The notes: a model not told the origin generated them from the letters alone. A stretch of 64,000 nucleotides of DNA from Caballeronia arationis (GCF_001544975.2 NZ_FCOG02000008.1:1-64000); one strand, 5' to 3'. Positions 19,915 to 28,769 are shown, numbered from the stretch's first letter. Program-made: numbers and translations.

Positions 19915-20218
19915 GATCGATACAGCCAACGACGAATGGTCGGATCATAACCGCAAGGCAAATATTTCGCTCGGTGCGGACAACCCAAGGCGAACTCGAC
20001 GGGAATTCTTACCCGGCCTGCGTCTGAGCGGACCAGAGGCACTGTCGCATTGCGTTACGCTCCGATACAAGCGCACACAACGTTGCAAAAAGCGACGCTC
20101 TAGAATCCTTCTCAGCCCGTGCATTCTCTGCGCGAACAGTCAGCGCGGGTCAGAGGCCCCGATGTGCCCGCATCGGGGCTTCGCCATTTCTGGCGCACGA
20201 TTCCATGCGAAAAAGCTG

Positions 20219-20386
20219 CTATTCCGACTTGTCCGGCGCGATCAGCATGACGGGCGGACGCGTGTCGGTGGGTACGCCCTTGTAATCCGGCGGGTCCTGC
20301 GGCGGTTGATGTTTCGGCTGAGTCGACGAATCGGCGCACGCGGAAAGCACGAGCGTCACAGCAGCGAACAGAACGATACGAAGCAT
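20219..20386 (-). CDS. small proline-rich lipoprotein
   Basis: A 55-residue product with a short signal peptide and lipobox LSAC at Cys17. The mature part is polar and proline-rich (PKHQPPQDPPDYKG), typical of tiny outer-membrane lipoproteins of unknown role. The start at 20386 gives a normal lipoprotein signal; the frame extends upstream into tRNA sequence, which rules out the longer version. It lies just downstream of tRNA-Pro and its terminator, in the same direction. Confidence 0.6.
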   Translation of the reverse strand: MLRIVLFAAVTLVLSACADSSTQPKHQPPQDPPDYKGVPTDTRPPVMLIAPDKSE

Positions 20387-20415
20387 GGAGTATCCGGAAG
20401 TCGCCTTGAAGGGCG

Positions 20416-20454
20416 AAAAAAACAAAGGGGTTACAAGCCGAAACTTGTAACCCC
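20416..20454 (-). terminator. intrinsic terminator of tRNA-Pro
   Basis: A perfect 11-bp stem (20427-20437 with 20444-20454) with a six-base loop. The minus strand continues into a T-rich run (A-tract at 20416-20426). It lies 12 bp past the CCA end of tRNA-Pro. Confidence 0.85.
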
Positions 20455-20465
20455 TTCTTGTACGG

Positions 20466-20542
20466 TGGTCGGAGCGAAAGGATTCGAACCTTCGACCCTC
20501 TGATCCCAAATCAGATGCGCTACCAGGCTGCGCTACGCTCCG
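20466..20542 (-). tRNA. tRNA-Pro (anticodon TGG)
   Basis: A full cloverleaf with acceptor stem CGGAGCG/CGCTCCG, anticodon loop TTTGGGA with TGG, T-arm GGTTCGAATCC and an encoded CCA end. TGG reads CCA and by wobble other proline codons. Confidence 0.95.
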
Positions 20543-20553
20543 ACAAGCCGCAG

Positions 20554-20582
20554 ATGATAGCGTTTTCCCGCACCCCGCGCAA
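20554..20582 (-). promoter_or_regulatory. sigma-70 promoter for tRNA-Pro
   Basis: The minus strand has TTGCGC, a 17-bp spacer and TATCAT. The -10 hexamer ends 12 bp before the first base of tRNA-Pro. Confidence 0.65.
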
Positions 20583-20685
20583 TGAAAAGCGACGCCCTCA
20601 CTTTCACGCGGCGCAAATCAGGCACGACACCGGGCACGCTTCACCCGCTCGATGGTCGAAACGATCACATACAGGGAGACAATCG

Positions 20686-21144
20686 ATGAACCTCATTCTC
20701 TGGCGTCACGCGGAAGCCGAGGACCAGGCAGCGAGCGATCTTGCCCGGCAGCTCACCCCGCGCGGACGCAAGCAGGCGCAGGCGGTCGCCAAGTGGCTGC
20801 GCGCGCGCCTCGACGACGACGCCCTCTTCCTCGCCAGCCCCGCGACCCGCACGATCCAGACGGCGGAGGCATTCGGCGACCGCTATCGCGTCGTGCCGTC
20901 GCTCGCACCGGGCGGCAGCGCGCAAGCCGTGCTCGACGCCGCCGGCTGGCCGGACGGCATCGCGGAAACGGTGGTCGTGGTTGGCCATCAGCCGACGTTG
21001 GGCCAGGTCGCCTCGCTGCTGCTCTCTGGAGAGGAATCCGAGTGGTCGGTGAAGAAGGCGGGCGTCTGGTGGTTCCAGCAGCGTTCGCGCGGCGGCGACG
21101 GCCAGATCGTCCTGCGCGCGGTGGCGAGCCCCGACCTGCTGTGA
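20686..21144 (+). CDS. sixA: SixA-type phosphohistidine phosphatase
   Basis: The 152-residue product belongs to the histidine phosphatase superfamily. The RHAEAE motif at residues 7-12 carries the catalytic His, and VVVGHQPTLG near residue 103 the second His. Length and sequence match SixA, which removes phosphate from phosphohistidine in phosphotransfer proteins. The ATG at 20686 follows an AGGGAG ribosome site. Its target here is unknown. Confidence 0.88.
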   Translation: MNLILWRHAEAEDQAASDLARQLTPRGRKQAQAVAKWLRARLDDDALFLASPATRTIQTAEAFGDRYRVVPSLAPGGSAQAVLDAAGWPDGIAETVVVVGHQPTLGQVASLLLSGEESEWSVKKAGVWWFQQRSRGGDGQIVLRAVASPDLL

Positions 21145-21268
21145 GCTTGCAGCACGCTAAGGCGTACCTGACGATGGCGTTTCATCGAATCGTCATTGCG
21201 ACGCCATGCGAGCGTCATGCGCGATTACTACATTGGCGGGGACTCAAGCCTCCCATCGAGGAACGCCA

Positions 21269-22096
21269 ATGCAAGATTCAGCCACGCCTGCGCTGCCGAA
21301 GAAGGCGCATTCAACGCTTGCCCACGACTCGCGCCGCCGTCTGCCGCGCGCGGCCGAAACGGTCACCGGCCAGCAGCGCCTGCAGGTTGCCTGGGCCCGC
21401 ACCGACGACACGCTGCGCGAAGCCCAGCGCCTGCGCTACCGCGTGTTCTCCGAGGAGATGGGCGCCCGCCTGACCGGTCCCGCGGGCCTCGACGTCGATG
21501 CGTTCGACGCCTTCTGCGATCACCTGCTCGTACGCGATCTCGACACGCTCAAGGTGGTAGGCACGTATCGCGTGCTGCCGCCGCATCAGGCTGCGCGCAT
21601 CGGGCGCCTTTACGCCGAGAGCGAATTCGACGTCTCGCGCCTCACCCACCTGCGGCCGAAGCTCGTCGAAGTGGGCCGCTCCTGCGTGCATCCCGACTAT
21701 CGCAATGGCGCGGTCATCATGTCGCTGTGGGGCGGCCTCGCGACGTACATGATGCAGAACGGCTACGAGACGATGCTCGGCTGCGCGAGCGTCGGCATGA
21801 TCGACGGCGGGCACTACGCCGCGAACCTGTATTGCTCGCTCGCGGCCGACGCGCTGACGGCACCCGAATACTGCGCTTTCCCGCACACGCCGCTTCCGGT
21901 GGAGGAATTGCGCACGGGCGTCGAAGTGAGTCCGCCGCCGCTCGTCAAGGGCTACCTGCGCTTGGGCGCGAAGATCTGCGGCGCGCCCGCCTGGGACCCC
22001 GACTTCAACACGGCGGATTTCCTCACGCTCTTTCGCCTCTCGGACATCAACGCCCGCTACGCGCGCCACTTCATGAGCGACGCGAACGCGCGCTGA
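21269..22096 (+). CDS. olsB: L-ornithine N(alpha)-acyltransferase
   Basis: OlsB makes lyso-ornithine lipid by adding a 3-hydroxyacyl chain from acyl carrier protein to ornithine, the first step toward phosphorus-free ornithine lipids. The 275-residue product has the GNAT-like fold of OlsB: RLRYRVFSEEMGA near residue 55, VVGTYRVLPP near 96, EVGRSCVHPDYRNG near 137 and GCASVGMIDGGH near 172. Ornithine lipids replace phospholipids under phosphate starvation, which fits the phosphate island next door, although no Pho box was seen here. The ATG at 21269 follows GAGGAA. olsA is not in the window. Confidence 0.92.
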   Translation: MQDSATPALPKKAHSTLAHDSRRRLPRAAETVTGQQRLQVAWARTDDTLREAQRLRYRVFSEEMGARLTGPAGLDVDAFDAFCDHLLVRDLDTLKVVGTYRVLPPHQAARIGRLYAESEFDVSRLTHLRPKLVEVGRSCVHPDYRNGAVIMSLWGGLATYMMQNGYETMLGCASVGMIDGGHYAANLYCSLAADALTAPEYCAFPHTPLPVEELRTGVEVSPPPLVKGYLRLGAKICGAPAWDPDFNTADFLTLFRLSDINARYARHFMSDANAR

Positions 22097-22110
22097 CCGG
22101 CGTGCAATGA

Positions 22111-22148
22111 CAAAGGCCCTGCTCGCGCGCCGCGCGGCAGGGCCTTTG
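22111..22148. terminator. convergent terminator olsB / ppx
   Basis: A perfect 12-bp stem (CAAAGGCCCTGC at 22111-22122 with its complement at 22137-22148) lies between the olsB and ppx stop codons. It is likely bidirectional. Confidence 0.75.
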
Positions 22149-22167
22149 CGTGTGGCCGCAGATAGCT

Positions 22168-23679
22168 TCAGTCGTCCGTATAGACCACGCGATACGGCCG
22201 CCCGATCTTCTCCCACTCGGCCGCTTCCTGCACGAGGCTGTAGTCGGTGAGCGGATTGTTCGCGACCCAGTCGTTCGGCAGGCGCACATCGAAGCCGCTG
22301 CCCGCCTGCTTGACCTCGATGCTCGGCAGGCCTGCATCGGTACGCCGCCGGCACAGCAGCGACGCGAGCCGCAGGCAGAAGAGCAGCATCCACTCGACGT
22401 CGCGCGAATGCGACAGCTTGCCGAGCTTGCCCGCGTGTCCCAGCACGAGCGCCGCGAGCCGCGCCTGGTCGGTGCGCGAGAAGCCGGGCATGTCGGCGTG
22501 GGTCGCGATGTACGCCGAGTGCTTGTGGTACGCGCTATGCGCAATCGACAAGCCGATCTCGTGCAGCGCCGCCGACCACGCGAGAAACATGCGGTTTTCC
22601 TCGCGCTGTTCGGCATCGGGTTCGTCGAACTGGTCGTAGAAGCTTATCGCCAGTTCCGCGATGCGGTCGGACTGCGCGGCATCGACGGCGTAGCGGCGCT
22701 TGAAGCCTTCCACCGTGACCGTGCGCATGTCCTCGTGCTGCGAACGCCCGAGCAGGTCGTACAGCACGCCGAGCCTGAGCGCGCCGTCGGTGGTGTCGAC
22801 GTAATCGATGCCCAGTTCCTCGAACACGCCGAGCATGATCGACAGGCCGCCCGCCAGCACCGGAACGCGGTCGGGCTTGAGCGCCACCAGTTTCAGCCGG
22901 TTCACGTTCTCCGCCTTGATGAGCGCGCGCTTCAGGCGTTCCAGGCCGCCGCGCGAAATGCCGTGCGTGACGTGCGGATCGTTGAAGCCGTTGGCCTCGA
23001 CGAGTTCCGCGAGCGCGCGCGCCGTGCCCGACGAGCCGATCGCCTGATCCCAGCCCGTGTGCTTGTATTCGGCCGAGATGATCTGGATTTCGCGCTTCGC
23101 GGCGAGTTCGGCCTGACGCATGGTGTATTCGTCGACGTTGCCCGCCGGGAAGAACTGCCGGCTATGGCTCACGCAGCCGATATAGAGGCTTTCCATGTGG
23201 ATCGGCGTGTAGTGCGAGCCGATGATGAATTCCGTCGAGCCCCCGCCGATGTCCACCACGAGGCGCTTGCCCGTGCTCGCCGGCACCGAATGCGCCGCGC
23301 CCGCATAGATTAGGCGCGCTTCCTCGCGCCCCGCGATCACTTCGATCGGGAAGCCGAGCGCGGCTTCCGCCTCGGCGATGAAGTCGCCCGCGTTCTTCGC
23401 GACCCTGAGCGTGTTGGTCGCCACCGCGCGCACGTGATCCGGGTGGAAGTCGCGCAGGCGTTCGCCGAAGCGCTTGAGCGCATCCCAGCCGCGCAGTTGC
23501 GACGCGCGGTCGAGATACTTGTCGCGCGAAAGCCCCGCCCCGAGGCGCACCGGCTCGCGCAGCGCGTCGACCTGATAGATCTGGCTGCCGGCCTCCGTCT
23601 CCTCGACGCGTCCGACGATCAGCCGGAAACTGTTCGAACCCAGGTCTACGGCGGCGAGAAGATGCGGTTGAGTGACCAT
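22168..23679 (-). CDS. ppx: exopolyphosphatase
   Basis: Ppx removes terminal phosphates from polyphosphate; relatives (GppA) act on pppGpp. The 503-residue product has the actin-like ATPase fold: AAVDLGSNSFRLIVGR at the N-terminus (phosphate 1) and VDIGGGSTEFIIG near residue 140, followed by a C-terminal HD-like helical domain. The start at 23679 is preferred because it has a GGAT-type ribosome site; an in-frame ATG six codons earlier does not. It diverges from ppk, so synthesis and breakdown of polyphosphate are encoded back to back. Confidence 0.94.
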   Translation of the reverse strand: MVTQPHLLAAVDLGSNSFRLIVGRVEETEAGSQIYQVDALREPVRLGAGLSRDKYLDRASQLRGWDALKRFGERLRDFHPDHVRAVATNTLRVAKNAGDFIAEAEAALGFPIEVIAGREEARLIYAGAAHSVPASTGKRLVVDIGGGSTEFIIGSHYTPIHMESLYIGCVSHSRQFFPAGNVDEYTMRQAELAAKREIQIISAEYKHTGWDQAIGSSGTARALAELVEANGFNDPHVTHGISRGGLERLKRALIKAENVNRLKLVALKPDRVPVLAGGLSIMLGVFEELGIDYVDTTDGALRLGVLYDLLGRSQHEDMRTVTVEGFKRRYAVDAAQSDRIAELAISFYDQFDEPDAEQREENRMFLAWSAALHEIGLSIAHSAYHKHSAYIATHADMPGFSRTDQARLAALVLGHAGKLGKLSHSRDVEWMLLFCLRLASLLCRRRTDAGLPSIEVKQAGSGFDVRLPNDWVANNPLTDYSLVQEAAEWEKIGRPYRVVYTDD

Positions 23680-23828
23680 CGGATATCCAGGATTCATGGG
23701 AAGGGGACGCTTCGCGGCGCCGCACCAATTCTAATCCAGGCGAGCGCCCACGGCGTCGGATGCGCGCCCGAACGTCCGGCGGGACCCGCCGCGCACAGGC
23801 GACGCTATTCCCAATCTGCGTAGAATTT

Positions 23829-23847
23829 GTGACACTGACAGTGTCAC
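23829..23847. promoter_or_regulatory. 8-bp palindrome between ppx and ppk
   Basis: GTGACACT and AGTGTCAC flank a three-base centre, forming a perfect dyad in the 242-bp divergent region. This is a candidate operator. It does not fit the 11-bp direct-repeat spacing of a Pho box, so the binding protein is unknown. Confidence 0.45.
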
Positions 23848-23921
23848 GAAAACTTAATCTTACTGTGAGACTATCCGAACGTCCGCTTGCCCTTTCGATA
23901 GACCCTCCACTTACCTCGTCG

Positions 23922-25985
23922 ATGTCCATACGCTATCCGCTATTCAACCGCGAGCTGGGCATCCTGGGATTCAACGAGCGCGTGCTGGCGCAAGCCGCCG
24001 ACACCGCCGTTCCTCTCCTCGAACGTCTTCGCTTCATCTGCATCACGAGCAGCAATCTCGACGAATTCTTCGAAGTCCGCATGGCGGGCCTGCAGGAACA
24101 GATGCGCGACAACCCCGGCTCGCTCTCTCCGGACGGCATGTCGTTGCAGCATGTGTACGACCTCGTGGTCGAGCGCGCGCACCGGCTCGTGCGCCAGCAG
24201 TACGCGATGCTGCACGACACCGTGATTCCCGCGCTCGAAAGCGAAGGCATCTACTTTCATAACGCCGAGGCGTGGTCCGCGCAGCAGACCGAGTGGGCGC
24301 GCGAGTACTTTCACAATGAGCTTTTGCCGGTGCTCACGCCGATCGGCCTCGATCCGGCGCATCCGTTTCCGCGCGTGCTCAACAAAAGCCTGAACTTCGT
24401 CGTTGAACTGGAGGGCAAGGACGCCTTCGGCCGCCAGGCGATGATGGGTATCGTGCAGGCGCCGCGCGCGCTGCCGCGCCTCGTGCGCATGCCCGAGGCG
24501 CTGTCGGGCTATCCGCACGGCTTCGTGCTCCTGAGCTCGCTGATGCAGCGCTTCGTCGAAGAGCTGTTTCCGCATCTGAACGTGCGAAGCTGCAACCAGT
24601 TTCGCATCACGCGCAACAGCGAGCTTTTCGTCGATGAAGACGAAATCACCAACCTGCGCGTCGCGCTGCAGGGCGAACTGCCGGCTCGGCATCTGGGCAA
24701 CGCGGTGCGGCTGGAAGTGTCGGCGGAGACGCCGCCGCACATGGTGCGGCGCCTGCTCGACGAGAGCCAGCTGAACGAGCGCGACTGCTATCGCGTGAAC
24801 GGCCCGGTGAATCTCGTGCGGCTGATGCAGTTGCCCGAGATGGTGGACCGGCCCGACCTAAAGTTCGTGCCGCATATTCCGTCGATACCCAAGAGCATTG
24901 CGAACGCGTCGAATCTCTTCGATGCGATCGATCAGGGCGACATCCTGCTGCATCATCCGTACGAAAGTTTTCAGCCGGTGCTCGAACTGCTGTTGCAGGC
25001 CGCGAAGGACCCGCAGGTTGTAGCGATCAAGCAGACCATCTACCGCACCGGCACCGATTCGCCGCTGATGGACGCGCTGATGCAGGCCGCGCGCAATGGC
25101 AAGGAAGTGACGGTGGTGGTCGAGCTGCTTGCGCGCTTTGACGAAGAGACGAACATCAACTGGGCGTCGCAACTGGAAGCGGTCGGCGCGCATGTGGTGT
25201 ATGGCGTGGTCGGCCACAAGTGCCACGCGAAGATGGTGCTGATCGTGCGGCGCGTGTCGCAGGGCGGCAAGCTCGTGCTCAAGCGCTACGTGCATCTGGG
25301 AACCGGCAACTATCATCCGCGCACGGCGCGTCTTTATACCGACTTCGGCATGTTGACTGCCGACCAGCAACTCTGCGAAGACGTGCATCACGTGTTCCAG
25401 CAATTGACGGGCATCGGCGGCGAGATTCCATTGCATCAGATCTGGCAGTCGCCGTTCACGCTGCATGCGAAGCTGATGGATGCGATCCACGCCGAAGCGG
25501 AACATGCGCGCGCGGGCAGGAAGGCGCGCATCGTCGCGAAGATGAATGCGTTGCTCGAGCCTTCGGTGATTGCGGCGCTCTACGAGGCGTCGCAGGCGGG
25601 GGTGAAGATCGACTTGATCGTGCGCGGCGTGTGCTCGCTGAAACCGGGCGTGGAGGATCTGTCGGAGAACATCACGGTGCGGTCGATCGTCGGGCGTTTT
25701 CTGGAGCATCACCGCATCTTCTACTTCTATGCGGATGGCAAGGAAGACGTCTATCTGTCGAGCGCCGACTGGATGGACCGCAACTTCTTCCGGCGCGTCG
25801 AGGTGGCGTTTCCGATCCGCGATCGGCGGCTGAAGCGGCGCGTGATCGCCGAAGGTTTGTCGGTGCTTCTCGGCGATAACCAGACGGCGTGGCTTATGCA
25901 GAGCGACGGACATTACCGGCGGCGGCGGCCGGGTAAGGCGATGCGCAACGCGCAGTTGGGTTTGCTCGCCAAGTTTTGCTCTTGA
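23922..25985 (+). CDS. ppk: polyphosphate kinase 1
   Basis: Ppk1 polymerises the gamma-phosphate of ATP into polyphosphate. The 687-residue product has full family length: N-terminal domain starting YPLFNRELGILGFNERVL, the SNLDEFFEVRMAG segment near 45, and the phospholipase-D-like catalytic half with VAIKQTIYRTG near 366, the autophosphorylated His in HLGTGNYHPRTARLYTD near 457, and HHRIFYFYADGKEDVYLSS near 595. The ATG at 23922 gives the family start; the upstream open frame has no similarity. It converges with phoR, with a large palindrome between them. Confidence 0.97.
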   Translation: MSIRYPLFNRELGILGFNERVLAQAADTAVPLLERLRFICITSSNLDEFFEVRMAGLQEQMRDNPGSLSPDGMSLQHVYDLVVERAHRLVRQQYAMLHDTVIPALESEGIYFHNAEAWSAQQTEWAREYFHNELLPVLTPIGLDPAHPFPRVLNKSLNFVVELEGKDAFGRQAMMGIVQAPRALPRLVRMPEALSGYPHGFVLLSSLMQRFVEELFPHLNVRSCNQFRITRNSELFVDEDEITNLRVALQGELPARHLGNAVRLEVSAETPPHMVRRLLDESQLNERDCYRVNGPVNLVRLMQLPEMVDRPDLKFVPHIPSIPKSIANASNLFDAIDQGDILLHHPYESFQPVLELLLQAAKDPQVVAIKQTIYRTGTDSPLMDALMQAARNGKEVTVVVELLARFDEETNINWASQLEAVGAHVVYGVVGHKCHAKMVLIVRRVSQGGKLVLKRYVHLGTGNYHPRTARLYTDFGMLTADQQLCEDVHHVFQQLTGIGGEIPLHQIWQSPFTLHAKLMDAIHAEAEHARAGRKARIVAKMNALLEPSVIAALYEASQAGVKIDLIVRGVCSLKPGVEDLSENITVRSIVGRFLEHHRIFYFYADGKEDVYLSSADWMDRNFFRRVEVAFPIRDRRLKRRVIAEGLSVLLGDNQTAWLMQSDGHYRRRRPGKAMRNAQLGLLAKFCS

Positions 25986-26083
25986 GCGGACAACCGTGGT
26001 TTTGATTCGTGCTGGCGCTTGTTCGACACCGTCTGATGGTTCTGCGCTTCGATGGAACTTGTTTTCTTAGTGGTTTATTAGCA

Positions 26084-26148
26084 CTGCCCCTGTCCGGGGC
26101 GGGACTTACTTTCTTTGCTGCTGCAAAGAAAGTAAGCAAAGAAAGCAG
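26084..26148 (+). repeat. left 65-bp perfect arm
   Basis: These 65 bases are exactly complementary to 26544-26608. The arm contains its own 32-base hairpin (26105-26136): a 14-bp perfect stem starting CTTACTTTCTTTGC with a TGCT loop, preceded by a CCCCTGTCCGGGG dyad. Confidence 0.9.
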
Positions 26149-26543
26149 ATTTTCAGGCAGCAGTCTTAGAGCGGCAACGCCTTTGAAGTACTGAGTGGAC
26201 ATACCTCCTAAGTGTCGCCCTCAAAGGACACGCCGGGCTTGGTGCGATTAACCACTGTGTCCTCGCACAGCAAAGATTTTGGTAAGGCAGTCATTCGTCC
26301 GTCCAGCTTCGCGGACGACAGGCATAACCGAAAAACATCGGTTCACAACCGGGACCGCGACGGTGCACCTGACGTCTGAGCGGAGCGAAGACGGATGTAT
26401 GATGGCTGTGCCAATTTGTTCGCTGCGCGATGTCACAGTGCGTGCCGCGCACCAAGCCCCTGCGACCTACGAGGGCAACACTTAGGCGCTGCGCCACTCG
26501 GTATTGCTCGTGCGTTGACGTGTTGTGACTGCTGCCAGAAAAG

Positions 26544-26608
26544 CTGCTTTCTTTGCTTACTTTCTTTGCAGCAGCAAAGAAAGTAAGTCCCGCCCCGGAC
26601 AGGGGCAG
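26544..26608 (-). repeat. right 65-bp perfect arm
   Basis: Exact reverse complement of 26084-26148, with the same internal 14-bp stem at 26556-26587 and an AGCA loop. Confidence 0.9.
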
Positions 26609-26701
26609 AGCTAATAGACCACAAAGAAAGCAAGTTCCACAGAAGCGCAGAACCCATCAAACGGTGTTGAACAACCACCGGCCCCGAGCGCCAGCAAACC
26701 A

Positions 26702-28015
26702 TCAAACCGCGACTGATTTCCTCAAGGCCGTCCGCGCGGCCGGAAACCGTACGCTGAACGTGCTCCCCCGCCCTTCCTCGCTCTTCACATCGAGTTCCGC
26801 ATGATGCCGCTGCAGCACATGCTTGACGATCGCCAGCCCGAGTCCCGTGCCCCCCGTATCCCGCGAGCGGCTGCGATCGACCCGATAGAACCGCTCCGTC
26901 AACCGCGGAATATGCTCCGCAGGAATACCGAGCCCGCTGTCGCGCACCGAGAACACCGCGCGATCCTCCTCGCGCCGCCACGTCACATCGATCGTGCCGC
27001 CGTCCGGTGTATAGCGAATCGCGTTCGTCACGAGATTGGCGAGGGCGCTCACGATCTCCGTCTCGGCGCCCGCCACCGTCAGCGCTTCGTCGCTATGAAA
27101 GGCAATGCGATGTCGCCCCGCCGACAGATTGATCGCGTCATCTTCGAGATGGCGCATCACCGCGCGCATGTCGAGCAGCTCGTCGCCCGGCGGCCGCATG
27201 TCGCCTTCGAGGTTCGCGAGCACCAGCAAGTCGCGCACGATGTTCCTCATCCGCGATGCCTGCTGATCCATCATCTCCAGATAGCGCGCGCGGTCCGCCT
27301 CGTCGAGCGGCAGTTCGCGCATCGTCTCCAGAAAGCCCGATAGCACCGTGAGCGGCGTCTTCAGTTCATGCGAGACGTTCGCGACGAAGTCGCGCCGCAT
27401 CGAATCGGTGCGCTCCAGTTCGGTGATGTCCTGCGTGAGGATCAGCTTGCGGTTGTCGCCATAAGGAAAGACCTGCACCGAGAGCGTATGCCGCCGGTTC
27501 GCGCCCATCGCGCGCATGATCAGTATCTCTTCGTAATGGTGCGAATTCAGATAGCGCACGAACTCCGGGCGGCGTACGAGATGCGTGACGTGCTGGCGCA
27601 AGTCGCGCTTCGCGTCGAGCCCGAAATGCGTCTCGGCGATCGCGTTGCACCACTCGATCTGATCGCGATCGTCGAGCATCGCGACACCGTTCGGCGACGC
27701 CTGGATCGCCTGGATGAAGCGCGAGTGCTGCTGCTCGACCTGACGCACCTGCGCGTGCCAGCGCTTCGCGAGCTTGTGCAGCCTATAGTAGATCTCGCCC
27801 CAGATGCCGAGCGCGCTCGGCACTTCGCCATACACGGGGGCGTCGAGCAGGCGCCAGAGACGTTGCGTGTGATAGGTGCTGAAAAAGCTCTGCACGACGA
27901 GCATCACGACCGCGAACGCCAGCGCGATGCGCACGCCGAAGAACGCGCCGACCAGTGCGCTCAGCGCTGCGAGCAACGCAAGGGACACGATGGAACGCGT
28001 CCAGATGATATTCAT
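26702..28015 (-). CDS. phoR: phosphate-regulon sensor histidine kinase PhoR
   Basis: PhoR autophosphorylates and passes phosphate to PhoB when phosphate is low, and is held off by PstSCAB-PhoU. The 437-residue product has two N-terminal membrane segments (about 8-45), a PAS domain (about 100-200), the HisKA phosphoacceptor in VSHELKTPLTVL at His216, and an HATPase domain with NLVTNAIRYTP and DSGLGIPAEHIPRLTERFYRVD motifs. It lies 46 bp after phoB. Its last three codons and stop fall in the end of the large palindrome, which may have replaced the original 3' end. Confidence 0.96.
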   Translation of the reverse strand: MNIIWTRSIVSLALLAALSALVGAFFGVRIALAFAVVMLVVQSFFSTYHTQRLWRLLDAPVYGEVPSALGIWGEIYYRLHKLAKRWHAQVRQVEQQHSRFIQAIQASPNGVAMLDDRDQIEWCNAIAETHFGLDAKRDLRQHVTHLVRRPEFVRYLNSHHYEEILIMRAMGANRRHTLSVQVFPYGDNRKLILTQDITELERTDSMRRDFVANVSHELKTPLTVLSGFLETMRELPLDEADRARYLEMMDQQASRMRNIVRDLLVLANLEGDMRPPGDELLDMRAVMRHLEDDAINLSAGRHRIAFHSDEALTVAGAETEIVSALANLVTNAIRYTPDGGTIDVTWRREEDRAVFSVRDSGLGIPAEHIPRLTERFYRVDRSRSRDTGGTGLGLAIVKHVLQRHHAELDVKSEEGRGSTFSVRFPAARTALRKSVAV

Positions 28016-28061
28016 GGTCGGCTGGTCTGGAATTATGAAAGGTGCGCAGCCGCGAGTCGGC

Positions 28062-28769
28062 TCAGGCGCTCTTCGCGAGCCTGTAACCGCTGCCCCGCAC
28101 CGTTTCGATCATAGCATCGCAGCCCGCCGGCTTGAGCGCCGCGCGCAGGCGCTTGATATGCACATCGACCGTGCGCTCTTCCACGAACACGTGATCGCCC
28201 CACACCTGATCGAGCAGTTGCGTGCGGCTGTGCACGCGCTCCGGATGCGTCATGAAGAAATGCAGGAGCCGGAATTCGGTCGGGCCGAGGTCGAGCTTGA
28301 TGTCGTTGCCGGAGTGGCTCGCGGCCACGCGGTGCGTTGCGGGATCGAGCCGCAAGCCGTTGATCGCGACGACGTCCTCGGTCAGCTGCGGCGCGCGCCG
28401 GCGCAGCACCGCCTTGATGCGCGCCATCAGTTCCTTCGGCGAGAAGGGCTTCGTGACGTAGTCGTCGGCGCCGATCTCGAGACCGAGCACCTTGTCCTGC
28501 TCGTCGCCGCGCGCGGTCAGCATGATGATCGGGATGTGCTTCGTGCGCTCGTTGTTGCGCAGCTCGCGCGCGAACGTGATGCCGGACTTGCCCGGCAGCA
28601 TCCAGTCGAGCAGCACGAGATCGGGCAGCACGTCGCTGATCAGGTTCTGCGCCTGCTCCGCGTTATAAGCGCGGATCGGGCAGTGTCCCGCATGTTGCAG
28701 ATTCACCGAGATCAGTTCGGAGATCGCGGGTTCGTCTTCGATGACGAGGATACTGCTGGGCATCGGCAC
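28062..28769 (-). CDS. phoB: phosphate-regulon response regulator PhoB
   Basis: PhoB activates the Pho regulon by binding Pho boxes. The 235-residue product has a receiver domain with acidic pocket Glu11-Asp12, phosphoacceptor Asp55 in LVLLDWMLPG and the conserved Lys in VTKPFSPKEL, and a C-terminal winged-helix OmpR-type domain (GPTEFRLLHFFMTHPERVHSR, RTVDVHIKRLR). It lies 40 bp downstream of phoU and is probably in the pst operon. Confidence 0.97.
   Translation of the reverse strand: MPMPSSILVIEDEPAISELISVNLQHAGHCPIRAYNAEQAQNLISDVLPDLVLLDWMLPGKSGITFARELRNNERTKHIPIIMLTARGDEQDKVLGLEIGADDYVTKPFSPKELMARIKAVLRRRAPQLTEDVVAINGLRLDPATHRVAASHSGNDIKLDLGPTEFRLLHFFMTHPERVHSRTQLLDQVWGDHVFVEERTVDVHIKRLRAALKPAGCDAMIETVRGSGYRLAKSA

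Larger units (their letters stand above)
25991..26713. repeat. giant imperfect palindrome between ppk and phoR
   Basis: The whole space between the convergent genes ppk and phoR reads as two imperfectly complementary halves of about 350 bp, centred near 26335-26346. The apex is a small hairpin AACCGA-N6-TCGGTT (26326-26343). The outer parts also match (a GCTGGCGCT motif and the phrase TGATGGTTCTGCGCTTC recur in inverted order). The left edge starts about six bases after the ppk stop codon; the right edge includes the last three codons and stop of phoR. Short reading frames inside it, all with an FFAAAKKVS peptide, are shadows of the repeat. The structure looks like an inserted inverted-repeat element without any transposase gene. 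Confidence 0.8.

Noticed and set aside
23829..23870. A Pho box in front of ppk
   Set aside because: TGTCAC is present once, but the second half-site at 11-bp spacing does not match the consensus.
26009..26804. Short hypothetical proteins containing FFAAAKKVS
   Set aside because: They are translations of the inverted repeat in different frames and strands; the same DNA gives similar peptides from both arms.
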